DNA of 64,000 bases from FEN-1279 sp964501535 (lineage in GTDB: Bacteria > Bacteroidota > Ignavibacteria > Tepidaquicellales > Tepidaquicellaceae): NCBI GenBank assembly GCA_964501535.1, contig CAZCSV010000009.1, positions 1 through 64,000 on the forward strand, in the 5' to 3' direction. Numbering within the stretch: the stretch's first letter is position 1; every line of letters starts with the position of its first letter. The position numbers and the translations under genes are program-made. The notes below the pieces were generated by a model. It worked only from the letters and a program-made list of their open reading frames with translations. It had not been told where the DNA came from and made no database searches. Positions 43,216 through 52,179 of the stretch are shown one piece after another.

Positions 43216-44289
43216 TTATTTATTTAAATGGAATGAATGTAACCTTTCATAATCATAAAGCGCATTGTTCTGATAATGGTCGATTCCAATAACTCCTGTC
43301 CCAGGTTGTGCATAAAAAATTGACTTTATTTGCCCATAACGGTATGATACATATTTTATGCATCCTGAATAATTCCCGCTTGGTGTCTGAACGGTCTCGT
43401 TAATCGATGTGCAATATACCGTATCTTCTCCATCTCCGCCACCTATGTACATTTGTCCGACATTAATGGGATATTTCATAAGTAACCTGCTCATTAATAC
43501 ATTATTCTCAAATCTATACATATAAACCCCGTCACTCTCATTATTTACATAAATCGTATCATCGGGCTGGTCAGTCTGATAAAGACGATATAATGTCTTG
43601 TTCTGATAAGTAAATGTATATGGTATTGCTAGTGAATCATACCCGTAAACATAACCTGTGGTATCTTTTCCCTCTAAAACCCAGTTATTTCCGACTGCAG
43701 TCGGAAAAAGCTGAAGTGTCGGTGTCTGCACTCTGTTGTATGTTATCGTTATTCCCCATGATTTGATTACTCCAGTTCTCAGCGAACCCGAATTGTATAC
43801 GCGTAGTTTCCAGTATCCAGACGCCTCGAAATTGTCGAAACCGCTTAGCGGATTTAACGGACTGTATGTTCCCGAAATGGGATAACCGCTTACTCCCATT
43901 ATCGGATTGCTCGCTGAATCACTTAAAATAAGATTCGTTATGTTACCCGAACTCGGTACATTCGTGAGATAATCTATTACCATTATCTCCGTCCCGTTGT
44001 GCTCTAAAACGAATTGCAGATTGCTTACTGTAACACCCTCCAGTGTATCAAGAATTAATTTTACATCGGAAACATTCGATGCGTCTATTCCGAGCGTAAT
44101 GTTTGCATTCAGCGAATCGGATGTCCAGCTGGTAGGGGCAATTGTAATGTTCGGATTAGATGAAAATGTTGCCGTCTGCGGTCCTGGTGTTGTTCCTCCT
44201 CCGGGAGATACTGCGTCATCTTTATTGCATGAGATGAATATTATCGAAATTATTGATGATAACAGTATCAAAAAGAATAACTTCCTCAT
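43216..44289 (-). CDS. Lipoprotein with proprotein-convertase P-like domain
   Basis: The 357 residues begin with a lipoprotein signal (lipobox ISC, about Cys21) and a Gly/Thr/Pro linker. Residues about 45-190 resemble a P domain jelly roll, ending GYWKLRVYNSGSLRTGVIKS-WGITI. The C-terminal part (about 195-357) is an unrecognised beta-rich domain. P domains often stabilise or bind partners next to proteases, but no protease is present here. It is divergent from the Rrf2 regulator. Confidence 0.65.
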   Translation of the reverse strand: MRKLFFLILLSSIISIIFISCNKDDAVSPGGGTTPGPQTATFSSNPNITIAPTSWTSDSLNANITLGIDASNVSDVKLILDTLEGVTVSNLQFVLEHNGTEIMVIDYLTNVPSSGNITNLILSDSASNPIMGVSGYPISGTYSPLNPLSGFDNFEASGYWKLRVYNSGSLRTGVIKSWGITITYNRVQTPTLQLFPTAVGNNWVLEGKDTTGYVYGYDSLAIPYTFTYQNKTLYRLYQTDQPDDTIYVNNESDGVYMYRFENNVLMSRLLMKYPINVGQMYIGGGDGEDTVYCTSINETVQTPSGNYSGCIKYVSYRYGQIKSIFYAQPGTGVIGIDHYQNNALYDYERLHSFHLNK

Positions 44290-44319
44290 TATAGCTCCTT
44301 TTTGATTTCTTAGAAATTA

Positions 44320-44346
44320 TGCATACTGCCTACATAAAAGTATGCA
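44320..44346. promoter_or_regulatory. Inverted repeat upstream of rrf2
   Basis: TGCATACT and AGTATGCA form an 8-11-8 inverted repeat between the divergent lipoprotein and rrf2 genes. The arm length suits a dimeric regulator; which one is unknown. Confidence 0.4.
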
Positions 44347-44354
44347 AAAATAAA

Positions 44355-44375
44355 TAACTATAATTTTAATAGTTA
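44355..44375. promoter_or_regulatory. Second inverted repeat upstream of rrf2
   Basis: TAACTAT-N7-ATAGTTA is a perfect 7-7-7 palindrome, 8 bases from the previous one. It could be the Rrf2 protein's own operator. Confidence 0.4.
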
Positions 44376-44460
44376 CATGCTCGTTAGGAACTTAATTGTC
44401 TCTTTTCTTTGTTTTTAAATACGACTATATTAGTCCAGTTTTAAATGTTTAATTTATTAA

Positions 44461-44862
44461 ATGGTTAGATTTTCAAAAAAAATAGAATATTCGCTTATCG
44501 CTTTGCGATATATTGCCAATGCAAAAGATGAAATCGTTACTGCAAAGGAGATTTCGAATAAATATAATATACCTTATGAACTCCTTGCAAAGATTTTGCA
44601 GAAACTGAAAAAGGAAAATATTCTTGAATCTAACCAGGGAGCAAAAGGTGGTTATAAGATATCCAGAGCCTTAAATGAAATTTCCTTGTCCGAACTTATC
44701 GAAAAAGTCGAGGGTAAGACCGCTCTGGTTGAATGTATGAATTCGGATAATATTTCTGATTGTTTTATTTCGGATTGCTGCAGTATTAAAGACCCGATTA
44801 GTAAAATGCAAATCGAACTGGAAAATTTATTGAAAACTAAAATGGTATCGGATTTTATATAA
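44461..44862 (+). CDS. Rrf2/IscR-family regulator
   Basis: The 133 residues are an Rrf2 winged helix (FSKKIEYSLIALRYIA, SNKYNIPYELLAKILQKLKK, SNQGAKGGYKISR). A Cys cluster follows (Cys95, Cys104, Cys110, Cys111 in VECMNSDNISDCFISDCC), placed like the [2Fe-2S] ligands of IscR. It would sense Fe-S status and control the iscS-iscA genes that follow 2 bases later. Position and cluster support an IscR role. Confidence 0.85.
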   Translation: MVRFSKKIEYSLIALRYIANAKDEIVTAKEISNKYNIPYELLAKILQKLKKENILESNQGAKGGYKISRALNEISLSELIEKVEGKTALVECMNSDNISDCFISDCCSIKDPISKMQIELENLLKTKMVSDFI

Positions 44863-44863
44863 A

Positions 44864-46021
44864 ATGAATATTCCCGTATATTTAGATTATAATTCGACGA
44901 CACCGATAGACCCCGAAGTATTTAAGGAAATGATTCCTTATTTAACCGATAAGTTCGGCAATGCGGCGAGCAAAAGCCATCGGTATGGTTGGGAGGCTGA
45001 AGAAGCAGTCGAGTATGCAAGAAAGAAAATTGCTTCTCTGATCAATGCTGAAGCAAATGAAATCATTTTTACGAGCGGTGCAACCGAATCTGTGAATCTC
45101 GCACTTAAAGGAATATCTGAAAGTTTTAACGGCAGAAAAAGTCATATCATAACCAGCAACATAGAGCACAGGGCTGTTCTCGATTCTTTAAAATATCTTG
45201 AAAAATTCGGAATTGAGGTAACCTATGTTAATGCGGACGGAAAGGGATTTGTAAATCCCGGGGATGTAGAAAAAGCAGTAACTCCGAATACGTTCCTAGT
45301 CTCGATTATGACGGCGAATAATGAAATCGGAACGATTCAGCCGATTGCGGAACTGACGGATGTATGCACAAAAAAGGGAATACTTTTTCACACCGATGCT
45401 GCCCAGGCGGCAGGAAAAATTCCCGTAGATGTGAATGAGCTTAATATTGATTTGATGAGCTTCAGTGCCCATAAAATTTACGGTCCGAAAGGCATCGGCG
45501 CCTTGTATATAAAAAATAAAAATCCGAAGATTAAAATCACCGAACAAATAAGCGGCGGAGGACATGAAAATAACCTCAGAAGCGGAACGTTAAATGTCCC
45601 TGCAATTGTTGGATTTGGTAAGGCGTGTGAACTGTGCCGGGAAAAAATGTTTGATGAATATAAGACTCAGGTAGTAATTAGAGACAGGCTGATAAATAAT
45701 TTCTTGAATCGGCTCGAGTATACGAGTCTTAACGGCGACAACAGCAAAAGAATACCGAATAATGTAAATATTTGCTTTGAAAATGGGGAAAGCACCGTGC
45801 TTATGTCTGAAGTTAAAGAAATTGCTTTCTCTTCCGGTAGCGCTTGCTCTTCCGCTTCACTCGAGCTTTCACACGTGTTAAAAGCAATCGGGAGAACAGA
45901 TGACGAGTCGAAATGCTCGGTCAGATTCGGTATCGGCAGATATACAACGAACGAAGAAATTGATTTTGCAATGGAAAAAATCATTGCAGCAGTTAATAAA
46001 ATACGAAATAAGAATAATTAA
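44864..46021 (+). CDS. iscS: Cysteine desulfurase IscS/NifS
   Basis: This 385-residue PLP enzyme provides sulfur from cysteine for Fe-S clusters. The PLP Lys is in SFSAHKIYGPKG (about 200-211) and the catalytic Cys in SSGSACSSASLELS (about 321-334). The length is usual for the family. It is the second gene of an iscR-iscS-iscA unit; no IscU scaffold gene is in the cluster. Confidence 0.95.
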   Translation: MNIPVYLDYNSTTPIDPEVFKEMIPYLTDKFGNAASKSHRYGWEAEEAVEYARKKIASLINAEANEIIFTSGATESVNLALKGISESFNGRKSHIITSNIEHRAVLDSLKYLEKFGIEVTYVNADGKGFVNPGDVEKAVTPNTFLVSIMTANNEIGTIQPIAELTDVCTKKGILFHTDAAQAAGKIPVDVNELNIDLMSFSAHKIYGPKGIGALYIKNKNPKIKITEQISGGGHENNLRSGTLNVPAIVGFGKACELCREKMFDEYKTQVVIRDRLINNFLNRLEYTSLNGDNSKRIPNNVNICFENGESTVLMSEVKEIAFSSGSACSSASLELSHVLKAIGRTDDESKCSVRFGIGRYTTNEEIDFAMEKIIAAVNKIRNKNN

Positions 46022-46040
46022 TAACAAAAATAAAAAAATT

Positions 46041-46403
46041 ATGGCAGAAATTAAGGAATTTATCCCGGGAGTAACCGAAGATGTTGACGTTACTGATAAT
46101 GCAATTAAAGAAATAAAAAAAATTAAGCAGGAAAATAATATACCGGCTGAATTTAACTTGAGAATCGGTGTGAAGGGTGGAGGCTGTTCGGGTTTGTCTT
46201 ATTCCCTGGGATTCGATGCCGAATCAAAACCTATGGATAATGTAATAGAGAAAGACGGCGTAACGGTTTTAATCGATATGAAAAGCTTTCTTTTCCTGAC
46301 GGGAACGCAGATTGATTTTATCGACAATGAAAACGGACGGGGATTTATATTTAATAATCCGAACGCTAAAAGAACATGCGGATGCGGAAGTTCAACCGCA
46401 TAG
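46041..46403 (+). CDS. A-type Fe-S carrier (IscA/SufA/HesB)
   Basis: The ATG at 46041 gives 120 residues. The three conserved Cys are present: GGGCSGLSY (about 45-53) and CGCGSS at the end. It carries or delivers clusters after assembly. It lies 19 bases after iscS. Confidence 0.92.
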   Translation: MAEIKEFIPGVTEDVDVTDNAIKEIKKIKQENNIPAEFNLRIGVKGGGCSGLSYSLGFDAESKPMDNVIEKDGVTVLIDMKSFLFLTGTQIDFIDNENGRGFIFNNPNAKRTCGCGSSTA

Positions 46404-46442
46404 AAATTTTTCTGATTTAATAAATGTTAAGTCAACACAGAA

Positions 46443-47198
46443 ATGAAAAATAAAATATCAAGAAGAAAATTTTTGTTTACGTCTGCAATGGGCGTGTCTT
46501 CTTTTGCGGTTCTGCCCGTTTTTAATAATTTTTTAAATAATAATAAATTAAAGAAAGGAGCTGTAAAAAAAATGGCTTATGAATGGAAATTTAATAAAAG
46601 ACCTTACTCTGACGAAGAGGCTAAAACCCTGCTGAAGGATGTTATGTCACCAGAAACAACCGACTGGCACTATAATACACACCACAAAGGTTATGTAGCT
46701 TTTTTGAATAATATTGAAAACGAACTGCCGAATGCCGATAAATCTAAGGCAAACGGTAACTATAGCCAGATTGGTGAATTGAAAAGACGTTTCACATGGA
46801 ATCACGGCGGTGCTTTGTTGCATGATGTATACTGGGAGGTTCTCGGCGGAGATGGCGACCCGAAAAAAGGTCCTGATGTACTTGCCTCAATTGAAAAAGA
46901 ATTCGGTAGCTTTGATAACTGGAAAGCGGAATTCAAGGCGGTTGCATTGTCAGCTAAATTGTCAGGCTGGGGTGTACTCGTTTTCGACAGCTTGTACAGC
47001 GGAAGACTTTTGAATATCCTCGTTGATGAGCATCATTACGGTGCAGTTTGGGGAGGAATACCGCTTATTCCCTGCGACGTGTTCGAGCATGCATATTACC
47101 ACAAGGACGGTGCTGCCAGGGCGAAATATATTGATAACTTTATTAATAACTTGCACTGGGGCAGAATAAATGATAGATTTGTAAAATTCGTTAAATAA
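46443..47198 (+). CDS. Fe/Mn superoxide dismutase with Tat signal
   Basis: The 251 residues begin with a twin-arginine signal (SRRKFLFTSAMG). The mature enzyme starts near MAYEWKF (residue 44). Metal ligands are visible in YNTHHKGYVAFL, WNHGGALLHDVYW and PCDVFEHAYYHKDG. Export through Tat would place it in the periplasm, which is less common than cytoplasmic SOD. An AAGAAAGGAG sequence lies 11 bases before the internal ATG at 46572, so an unexported cytosolic form is also possible. Confidence 0.9.
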   Translation: MKNKISRRKFLFTSAMGVSSFAVLPVFNNFLNNNKLKKGAVKKMAYEWKFNKRPYSDEEAKTLLKDVMSPETTDWHYNTHHKGYVAFLNNIENELPNADKSKANGNYSQIGELKRRFTWNHGGALLHDVYWEVLGGDGDPKKGPDVLASIEKEFGSFDNWKAEFKAVALSAKLSGWGVLVFDSLYSGRLLNILVDEHHYGAVWGGIPLIPCDVFEHAYYHKDGAARAKYIDNFINNLHWGRINDRFVKFVK

Positions 47199-47214
47199 AT
47201 TTTACAAAAGTAAG

Positions 47215-47766
47215 GTGAAAAAATATTTATTATTATTCTTTGCTCTGTCTCTTGTCTTAATTTCTTGTGGTAAAAAAGATAATGCCGATAAAAAAGAATT
47301 GGCTAAGGGTGAATTTAGATGGATGGAAGAGCTGTCCGTAAGTAAGATTCCTGAAATTCCTTTGAAAGGAAAATTGAACGGAAAAGAAATTAGTATTGAA
47401 TACGTGAACTATGAAAAATGGCGCGGAAGCGGTGATAACGTGATAAATTTCAGTAATAATAAACCAAAACAAAATTGCGGTTTTATTGAAAACGATGTCG
47501 CTGTCCATCTTACAAAGGCGAGCGGGGATTTTGAAGAAGGTGAATTCATTAAAGATGGATTTGATAAAAATCTCGACGGCTACTCCGCTGAATTCCATTA
47601 TTACCAGGATAATAATATTAAAAAAGTATCCGTCCCCTGGAATTGTGCTCTGGTGATTACCGAGATTAACGATAAAACTGTTAAAGGTAAAATCGCTGTC
47701 TGTTTTAAAGATGATTTAAAAAGCTGGTTGGCCGGTACTTTTGAGGCAGTTAGATGTAATAATTAA
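47215..47766 (+). CDS. Lipoprotein of unknown function (183 aa)
   Basis: The GTG start follows a GTAAGG stretch. The product has a lipoprotein signal (lipobox ISC, Cys18) and a beta-rich mature part with three further Cys. It follows the SOD gene by 16 bases and is probably cotranscribed with it. I do not recognise the family. Confidence 0.7.
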   Translation: MKKYLLLFFALSLVLISCGKKDNADKKELAKGEFRWMEELSVSKIPEIPLKGKLNGKEISIEYVNYEKWRGSGDNVINFSNNKPKQNCGFIENDVAVHLTKASGDFEEGEFIKDGFDKNLDGYSAEFHYYQDNNIKKVSVPWNCALVITEINDKTVKGKIAVCFKDDLKSWLAGTFEAVRCNN

Positions 47767-47780
47767 AAATAAAAATTTCT

Positions 47781-47820
47781 AATGTCATTCCTGAATGCTT
47801 TTTTCGGGAATGACATTTTT
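47781..47820 (+). terminator. Terminator of the SOD-lipoprotein unit
   Basis: A 15-bp stem (AATGTCATTCCTGAA with TTCGGGAATGACATT, one wobble pair) is followed by T residues. Confidence 0.85.
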
Positions 47821-47854
47821 GTATTTAGATTATTAATTTAAACAAAAAAATTAT

Positions 47855-48352
47855 ATGAAAAAGTTACTTCTACTTCTGGTCGTATTTACATTCGTATTGC
47901 TTCAAAGTTGCGGGAATAATGATGATAAAACAGAAAAAAAAGACGTAAAAGGTACGGAAGAATCGAAACCTGATGATAAAAATACCGCTACAGGGGATGT
48001 TAAAACAGATGATAAAAAAGGCGATGAAACAGGACTTGGTCTGAGCTCGGGACTGCCTCAGGATTTCCCAAAAGATATTCCTCAGCCCAATAATTCGAAA
48101 TGTAACGGATACCTCGGCTCATCCGATGGAACGGTCGTTACTTTCGAATCCTCGGACAACCTGAAAAGCGTACTCGAGTTCTATAAAACAAATATGGAAA
48201 AAAACGGCTATAAGAGTATGGAAGGCAACGAATATTTTCAGAATGAAAACGGTGCAATGCTGGGATATAAAAAAGGTGAAAAGGAAGTGGGTTTTTTGCT
48301 TGGTATAGATAAGGAAAAAAATGTAACGCAAATAGTCATTACTTATAAATAA
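47855..48352 (+). CDS. Lipoprotein of unknown function (165 aa)
   Basis: A lipoprotein signal (lipobox QSC, Cys19) is followed by a Lys/Asp-rich linker (about 22-60) and a compact domain (about 65-165) containing LPQDFPKDIPQPNNSK and LKSVLEFYKTNMEKNGY. This layout recurs in small bacterial lipoproteins of unknown role. It ends 1 base before the ferredoxin gene, so the two are translationally close. Confidence 0.75.
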   Translation: MKKLLLLLVVFTFVLLQSCGNNDDKTEKKDVKGTEESKPDDKNTATGDVKTDDKKGDETGLGLSSGLPQDFPKDIPQPNNSKCNGYLGSSDGTVVTFESSDNLKSVLEFYKTNMEKNGYKSMEGNEYFQNENGAMLGYKKGEKEVGFLLGIDKEKNVTQIVITYK

Positions 48353-48353
48353 A

Positions 48354-48653
48354 ATGCAAAAAGTTGTCTTTTTGCCTTTGAATTTTGAAGTTTTAACTTC
48401 AAAAGGTAAAAGCCTGCTGGATCTTGCATTTGAAAATGATATTGTAATTGAACATAATTGCGGCGGCTTGTGTGCGTGCACTTCCTGCAGGGTTATCATA
48501 AAAAAAGGTTTGGCTTTACTGAACGAAAAAACCGAACGGGAAAATGAAATGCTGTCCTCTGCAGGTTTTTATGATGAAAAAAACAGATTGAGCTGCCAAT
48601 GCTCCATAGTAAAAGAATCGAATGAAAAAATAATAGTCGAGATTCCTCAATAA
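48354..48653 (+). CDS. fdx: [2Fe-2S] ferredoxin, Isc type
   Basis: The 99 residues match adrenodoxin/Isc-type ferredoxins. Cluster Cys are in HNCGGLCACTSC (about 35-46) and SCQCSI near the end. It would supply electrons for Fe-S assembly, which fits the iscS-iscA genes 2.3 kb upstream. It is followed 9 bases later by a glycosyltransferase gene. Confidence 0.88.
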   Translation: MQKVVFLPLNFEVLTSKGKSLLDLAFENDIVIEHNCGGLCACTSCRVIIKKGLALLNEKTERENEMLSSAGFYDEKNRLSCQCSIVKESNEKIIVEIPQ

Positions 48654-48662
48654 TTATTATTT

Positions 48663-49661
48663 ATGTCTCATCCTCCAAAAAAGAAAATCTTAATAACCCG
48701 AACCGATAAACTCGGAGATGTTATTCTGACCCTTCCCCTGATTTCCGAAGTCAGGAGAATCTTTCCCGAATGCGAAATTTCTTTTCTTACGAAGAGTTTT
48801 GCAAAGGATTTACTGAAAGGTTATCCTTCATTTGATAAACTGGTCGAGTTGGAAAATTATAAAGGTTTTTTTTCTTTGGTGAAATTTATTCGCGAAGAAA
48901 GGTTTGAAATTGTCATAAATGTATTTCCGCGCTTTGCACTTGCACTATCGTTTTTTCTGGCCGGTATCAAATTTAGAATCGGAACGGGTTATCGCTGGTT
49001 TTCCTTTTTATATAATAGAAGATTATACGAGCACAGAAAATATGCTCTGAAACATGAATCGGAATATAATATCGATTTACTTAAAACAATTGCAAAAGAA
49101 GCAAAATATAATAAAAATTTTTATTTCAGCTATTCAATAGAGGAAAAACAAAAGTTTGAAGAAAAATTAATAAATTATAATATCGGCTTGTCTGAAAAAT
49201 ATATTGTATTACACCCGGGCAGCAAAGGCTCTGCAAAAGACTGGCCTGTTGAAAAGTTTAAGTTGTATGCCGGAAGTCTTCTGAAAGAATATGGGAATAT
49301 AAAAATTGCTCTGACCGGAATAAAGGAGGAAGAAAATATTTTGAAAGGGATTAAAGATTCGATTCCGGATGTTTTGAAAAATAGGGCTGTTGTTTTATGC
49401 GGTGTATTGAATTTAAAAGAACTGTTGATTTTTATCGATTGCTCATTGCTGTTTGTATCTAATTCGACCGGACCGATTCACATTGCCGGTGCTTTAAATA
49501 AAAATATTATCGGTTTCTATACGAATAAAGCTCCTATGACGGAAAAACGCTGGAGACCTTTAAGCGCAAATGCCGTTATATTGAAACCGGAAAAACCTGA
49601 CGGAAATATGAGCGAAATAAACTTAGAAAATGTGATTTCGGAAACCAAAAAATTTATGTAA
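48663..49661 (+). CDS. Family 9 glycosyltransferase (heptosyltransferase-like)
   Basis: The 332 residues show GT9 signatures: RTDKLGDVILTLPLI (about 13-27), VLHPGSKGSAKDWP (about 181-194) and SNSTGPIHIAGALN (about 273-286). GT9 enzymes add heptose to lipopolysaccharide core; the actual sugar here is unknown. It acts at the cytoplasmic face of the inner membrane. Confidence 0.88.
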   Translation: MSHPPKKKILITRTDKLGDVILTLPLISEVRRIFPECEISFLTKSFAKDLLKGYPSFDKLVELENYKGFFSLVKFIREERFEIVINVFPRFALALSFFLAGIKFRIGTGYRWFSFLYNRRLYEHRKYALKHESEYNIDLLKTIAKEAKYNKNFYFSYSIEEKQKFEEKLINYNIGLSEKYIVLHPGSKGSAKDWPVEKFKLYAGSLLKEYGNIKIALTGIKEEENILKGIKDSIPDVLKNRAVVLCGVLNLKELLIFIDCSLLFVSNSTGPIHIAGALNKNIIGFYTNKAPMTEKRWRPLSANAVILKPEKPDGNMSEINLENVISETKKFM

Positions 49662-49713
49662 ATTAAAGAAACAAAATAAAAAATCTAAAGTTAAAATATT
49701 AAATATAAAATTT

Positions 49714-50544
49714 ATGAAAAAGAAAATATTATTCGTTTTAATGGGTTTATTTATTGTCTCGTCCCTGATTTATGCGGATGATACTATTAAAACCGCTAAA
49801 GAATTCAGAAAAATCAATCAAAAAGCTTTCACCACCGGAGAAAGGCTTAGTTTTGAAATCAATTACGGTTTTGTTACCGCCGGAAATGCGGTGCTTGAAA
49901 TTTCTCCGGAATATCAGATTATGAACGGGAGAAAATGCTTTGATATTTTCGCTAACATAAGCTCCAATGCAAGCTTCGAATGGGTCTATAAGTTTACGGA
50001 AAGATTTAAAAGCTATATAGATGCGGAAGGAATTTTCCCGTGGAGATTCGAGCAGACAATTAATGAACCGAACTACAGCAAAATATACGAGGCAAACTTC
50101 GACCAGGAAAATTTAAAGGTCAAAATCTCGTCGACGGTAAAAGGCGATAAAAAGCCGGATGAAGAATATAACATACAGCAGTACGTCCACGATATAATAA
50201 GCGCTTTTTATTTTGCAAGGACATTCGATTATTCAGGCTCTAAAGAGGGCGATATATATTATATCCCGTATTTCCATAAAAGCTCTACCGTCTCTTTACC
50301 CGTGAAATTCCTCGGCAGGGAGACAGTCGATGTGTCGGCAGGCGAGTTCAGATGTATTATGCTTCAGCCCAATGTGAAAGAAGGTGACCTTGCCTCTAAA
50401 GCGGAAGATATCGTCGTATGGGTGACTGACGATGCTATTAAAATGCCCGTGATGGTGAAGGTAAATATCATTATCGGTGCTGTGAAAGTCGAACTGACAA
50501 AATATTCCGGCCTCGCAGGACCACTGACTTCTAAAGTGAATTAA
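49714..50544 (+). CDS. DUF3108 secreted protein
   Basis: The 276 residues have a signal peptide (MKKKILFVLMGLFIVSSLIYA) and the DUF3108 pattern: FTTGERLSFEINYGFVTAGN, then the repeated beta-strand region and YFARTFDYSGSKEGD. The family is periplasmic and uncharacterised, possibly outer-membrane-related. It ends 5 bases before queE. Confidence 0.8.
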   Translation: MKKKILFVLMGLFIVSSLIYADDTIKTAKEFRKINQKAFTTGERLSFEINYGFVTAGNAVLEISPEYQIMNGRKCFDIFANISSNASFEWVYKFTERFKSYIDAEGIFPWRFEQTINEPNYSKIYEANFDQENLKVKISSTVKGDKKPDEEYNIQQYVHDIISAFYFARTFDYSGSKEGDIYYIPYFHKSSTVSLPVKFLGRETVDVSAGEFRCIMLQPNVKEGDLASKAEDIVVWVTDDAIKMPVMVKVNIIIGAVKVELTKYSGLAGPLTSKVN

Positions 50545-50549
50545 CCTTG

Positions 50550-51281
50550 ATGAAAATCTCGGAACTCTTTTATTCGATTCAGGGAGAGTGTAAACGCTCG
50601 GGTTACCCCTCCTTTTTTATTCGCACGAATCTCTGTAACCTCAGATGCAAATTTCTGGAGGGAAATCTCTGCGATACACCTTATACAAGCTGGGATTTCG
50701 AAAATCCCGGTAATCTCGGCGAATTAAAAGTTGAAGAAATAATTTCCGAATATAAAAAATATTTTCCCTGCGATGTTGTCATTACAGGCGGTGAACCGAC
50801 TATTCAGGGAAAAGAATTATTGTTACTGTGCCGGGAAATTAAAAAAATAAATAAGAAAATTTTTATCACTCTCGAAACTAACGGTACATTCATCGGTGAT
50901 TATGTCGATTACATAGATTTGGCTAGCATTAGCCCTAAACTGAAATCATCTGTTCCCTTCAATACCGAATTTGAAAAAGGACACGAAAAAAATCGACTTA
51001 ATTATGAATCTCTGAATTCCTATCATGAACTACATCAAAAAAAAAAGTTCGATATACAATGGAAATTCGTTGTAACATCAGAAGCAGATATAAATGAGAT
51101 AAAAGAAATTCAGAAGAAAATCGGATTCCAGGATAAAGATATTTTCCTAATGCCCGAAGGAATCACGGAAAAAGAATTATCCGAAAAAAGATTAATGGTC
51201 GTAGATTTATGCAAACAATATCATTTCAACTTCACCGACCGCCTGCAAATAAAATTATGGGGAAATAAAAGGGGAGTGTGA
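50550..51281 (+). CDS. queE: 7-carboxy-7-deazaguanine synthase
   Basis: The ATG at 50550 (a TTG lies 3 bases before) gives 243 residues. This radical SAM enzyme makes the 7-deazaguanine core for queuosine. It has SELFYSIQGECKRSGYPSFF at the N-terminus and VITGGEPTIQG (SAM GGE motif). The cluster Cys are spaced C-x3-C-x7-C (CNLRC ... CDTPYTSW), a five-residue expansion relative to C-x3-C-x2-C. Confidence 0.88.
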   Translation: MKISELFYSIQGECKRSGYPSFFIRTNLCNLRCKFLEGNLCDTPYTSWDFENPGNLGELKVEEIISEYKKYFPCDVVITGGEPTIQGKELLLLCREIKKINKKIFITLETNGTFIGDYVDYIDLASISPKLKSSVPFNTEFEKGHEKNRLNYESLNSYHELHQKKKFDIQWKFVVTSEADINEIKEIQKKIGFQDKDIFLMPEGITEKELSEKRLMVVDLCKQYHFNFTDRLQIKLWGNKRGV

Positions 51282-51284
51282 AAT

Positions 51285-52145
51285 CTATAAATTGTATTTA
51301 ACTCTTAAACTGTTTTCGTATCCTCTCAAATCCAGCCCGATTATGTATGAATTATTGATTTTATCTATTACTTTTTCCAATATAAAATTTATTATATCGG
51401 TAGCAATCAAAGATGTGAATATCAAAGCAGTCGATATAGATTTCTCATTCACATCATCTCTGTTGTTCTCCCCGAATAAATTATTCTTTCCTTTAATAAT
51501 TTCCTTTCTTAGTGAATGCACTATCACTGCACTTCCGCTGCCAATAAGCATTCCCGCTAATACATCGGACGGATAATGTACTCCGAGATAAATTCTACCA
51601 AGTGAAATAACAGTAGAATATAAATACATTCCAGTAATTAAAATCGGTTTATCCGGATATCTCAAAGTCAGAGAGGTAGCCATAGCAAATGACATCGAGC
51701 TATGCCCCGACGGAAATGAATACCTGTCTAAAAGAAATTTGCTTTTATCATAATTCACGTTTGATAACACTTCGAATGGTCGCTTCCGCCTTACGATATT
51801 CTTTAATCCGAATGTTATTCCTGACGAAAGCCCTTCTGATAAAGCCAAAAGTACAGAAGAGTTTTCATCGTAATAATTTTTGCCGGCTCTTGATATTCCG
51901 AATAATGTTGCAGGTACTATTGTTGATGTTAATAAAATGGATTTATCGGTAACCGGTATAACGGCATCCCAAAATCCGCAACGGCTGTTGTTGATTGAAC
52001 GAAAAATTTTGACATCTAAGTTTTCCGGGTCTGGTTTTAAAGGTAATAAATCTCTTCTCTGTGCATTGAGGGAGGATGTGAAGACTAAAAATACAATGAA
52101 AAATATTTTATAGCTTCTATAAAATATCATTTTCTTTAGCTTCAC
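51285..52145 (-). CDS. PAP2-family phosphatase
   Basis: The 286 residues have a signal-like first helix and the three PAP2 motifs: KNIVRRKRPFEV (K-x6-RP), PSGHSSMS, and GRIYLGVHYPSDVLAG (R-x5-H-x3-D). Several membrane helices frame them. It would dephosphorylate a lipid such as undecaprenyl or phosphatidyl phosphate, or another small substrate, at the periplasmic side. It is convergent with queE, 3 bases apart. Confidence 0.88.
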   Translation of the reverse strand: MKLKKMIFYRSYKIFFIVFLVFTSSLNAQRRDLLPLKPDPENLDVKIFRSINNSRCGFWDAVIPVTDKSILLTSTIVPATLFGISRAGKNYYDENSSVLLALSEGLSSGITFGLKNIVRRKRPFEVLSNVNYDKSKFLLDRYSFPSGHSSMSFAMATSLTLRYPDKPILITGMYLYSTVISLGRIYLGVHYPSDVLAGMLIGSGSAVIVHSLRKEIIKGKNNLFGENNRDDVNEKSISTALIFTSLIATDIINFILEKVIDKINNSYIIGLDLRGYENSLRVKYNL

Positions 52146-52179
52146 TTCTTATTTTATGTTTGTTATTACTTATTATTAA

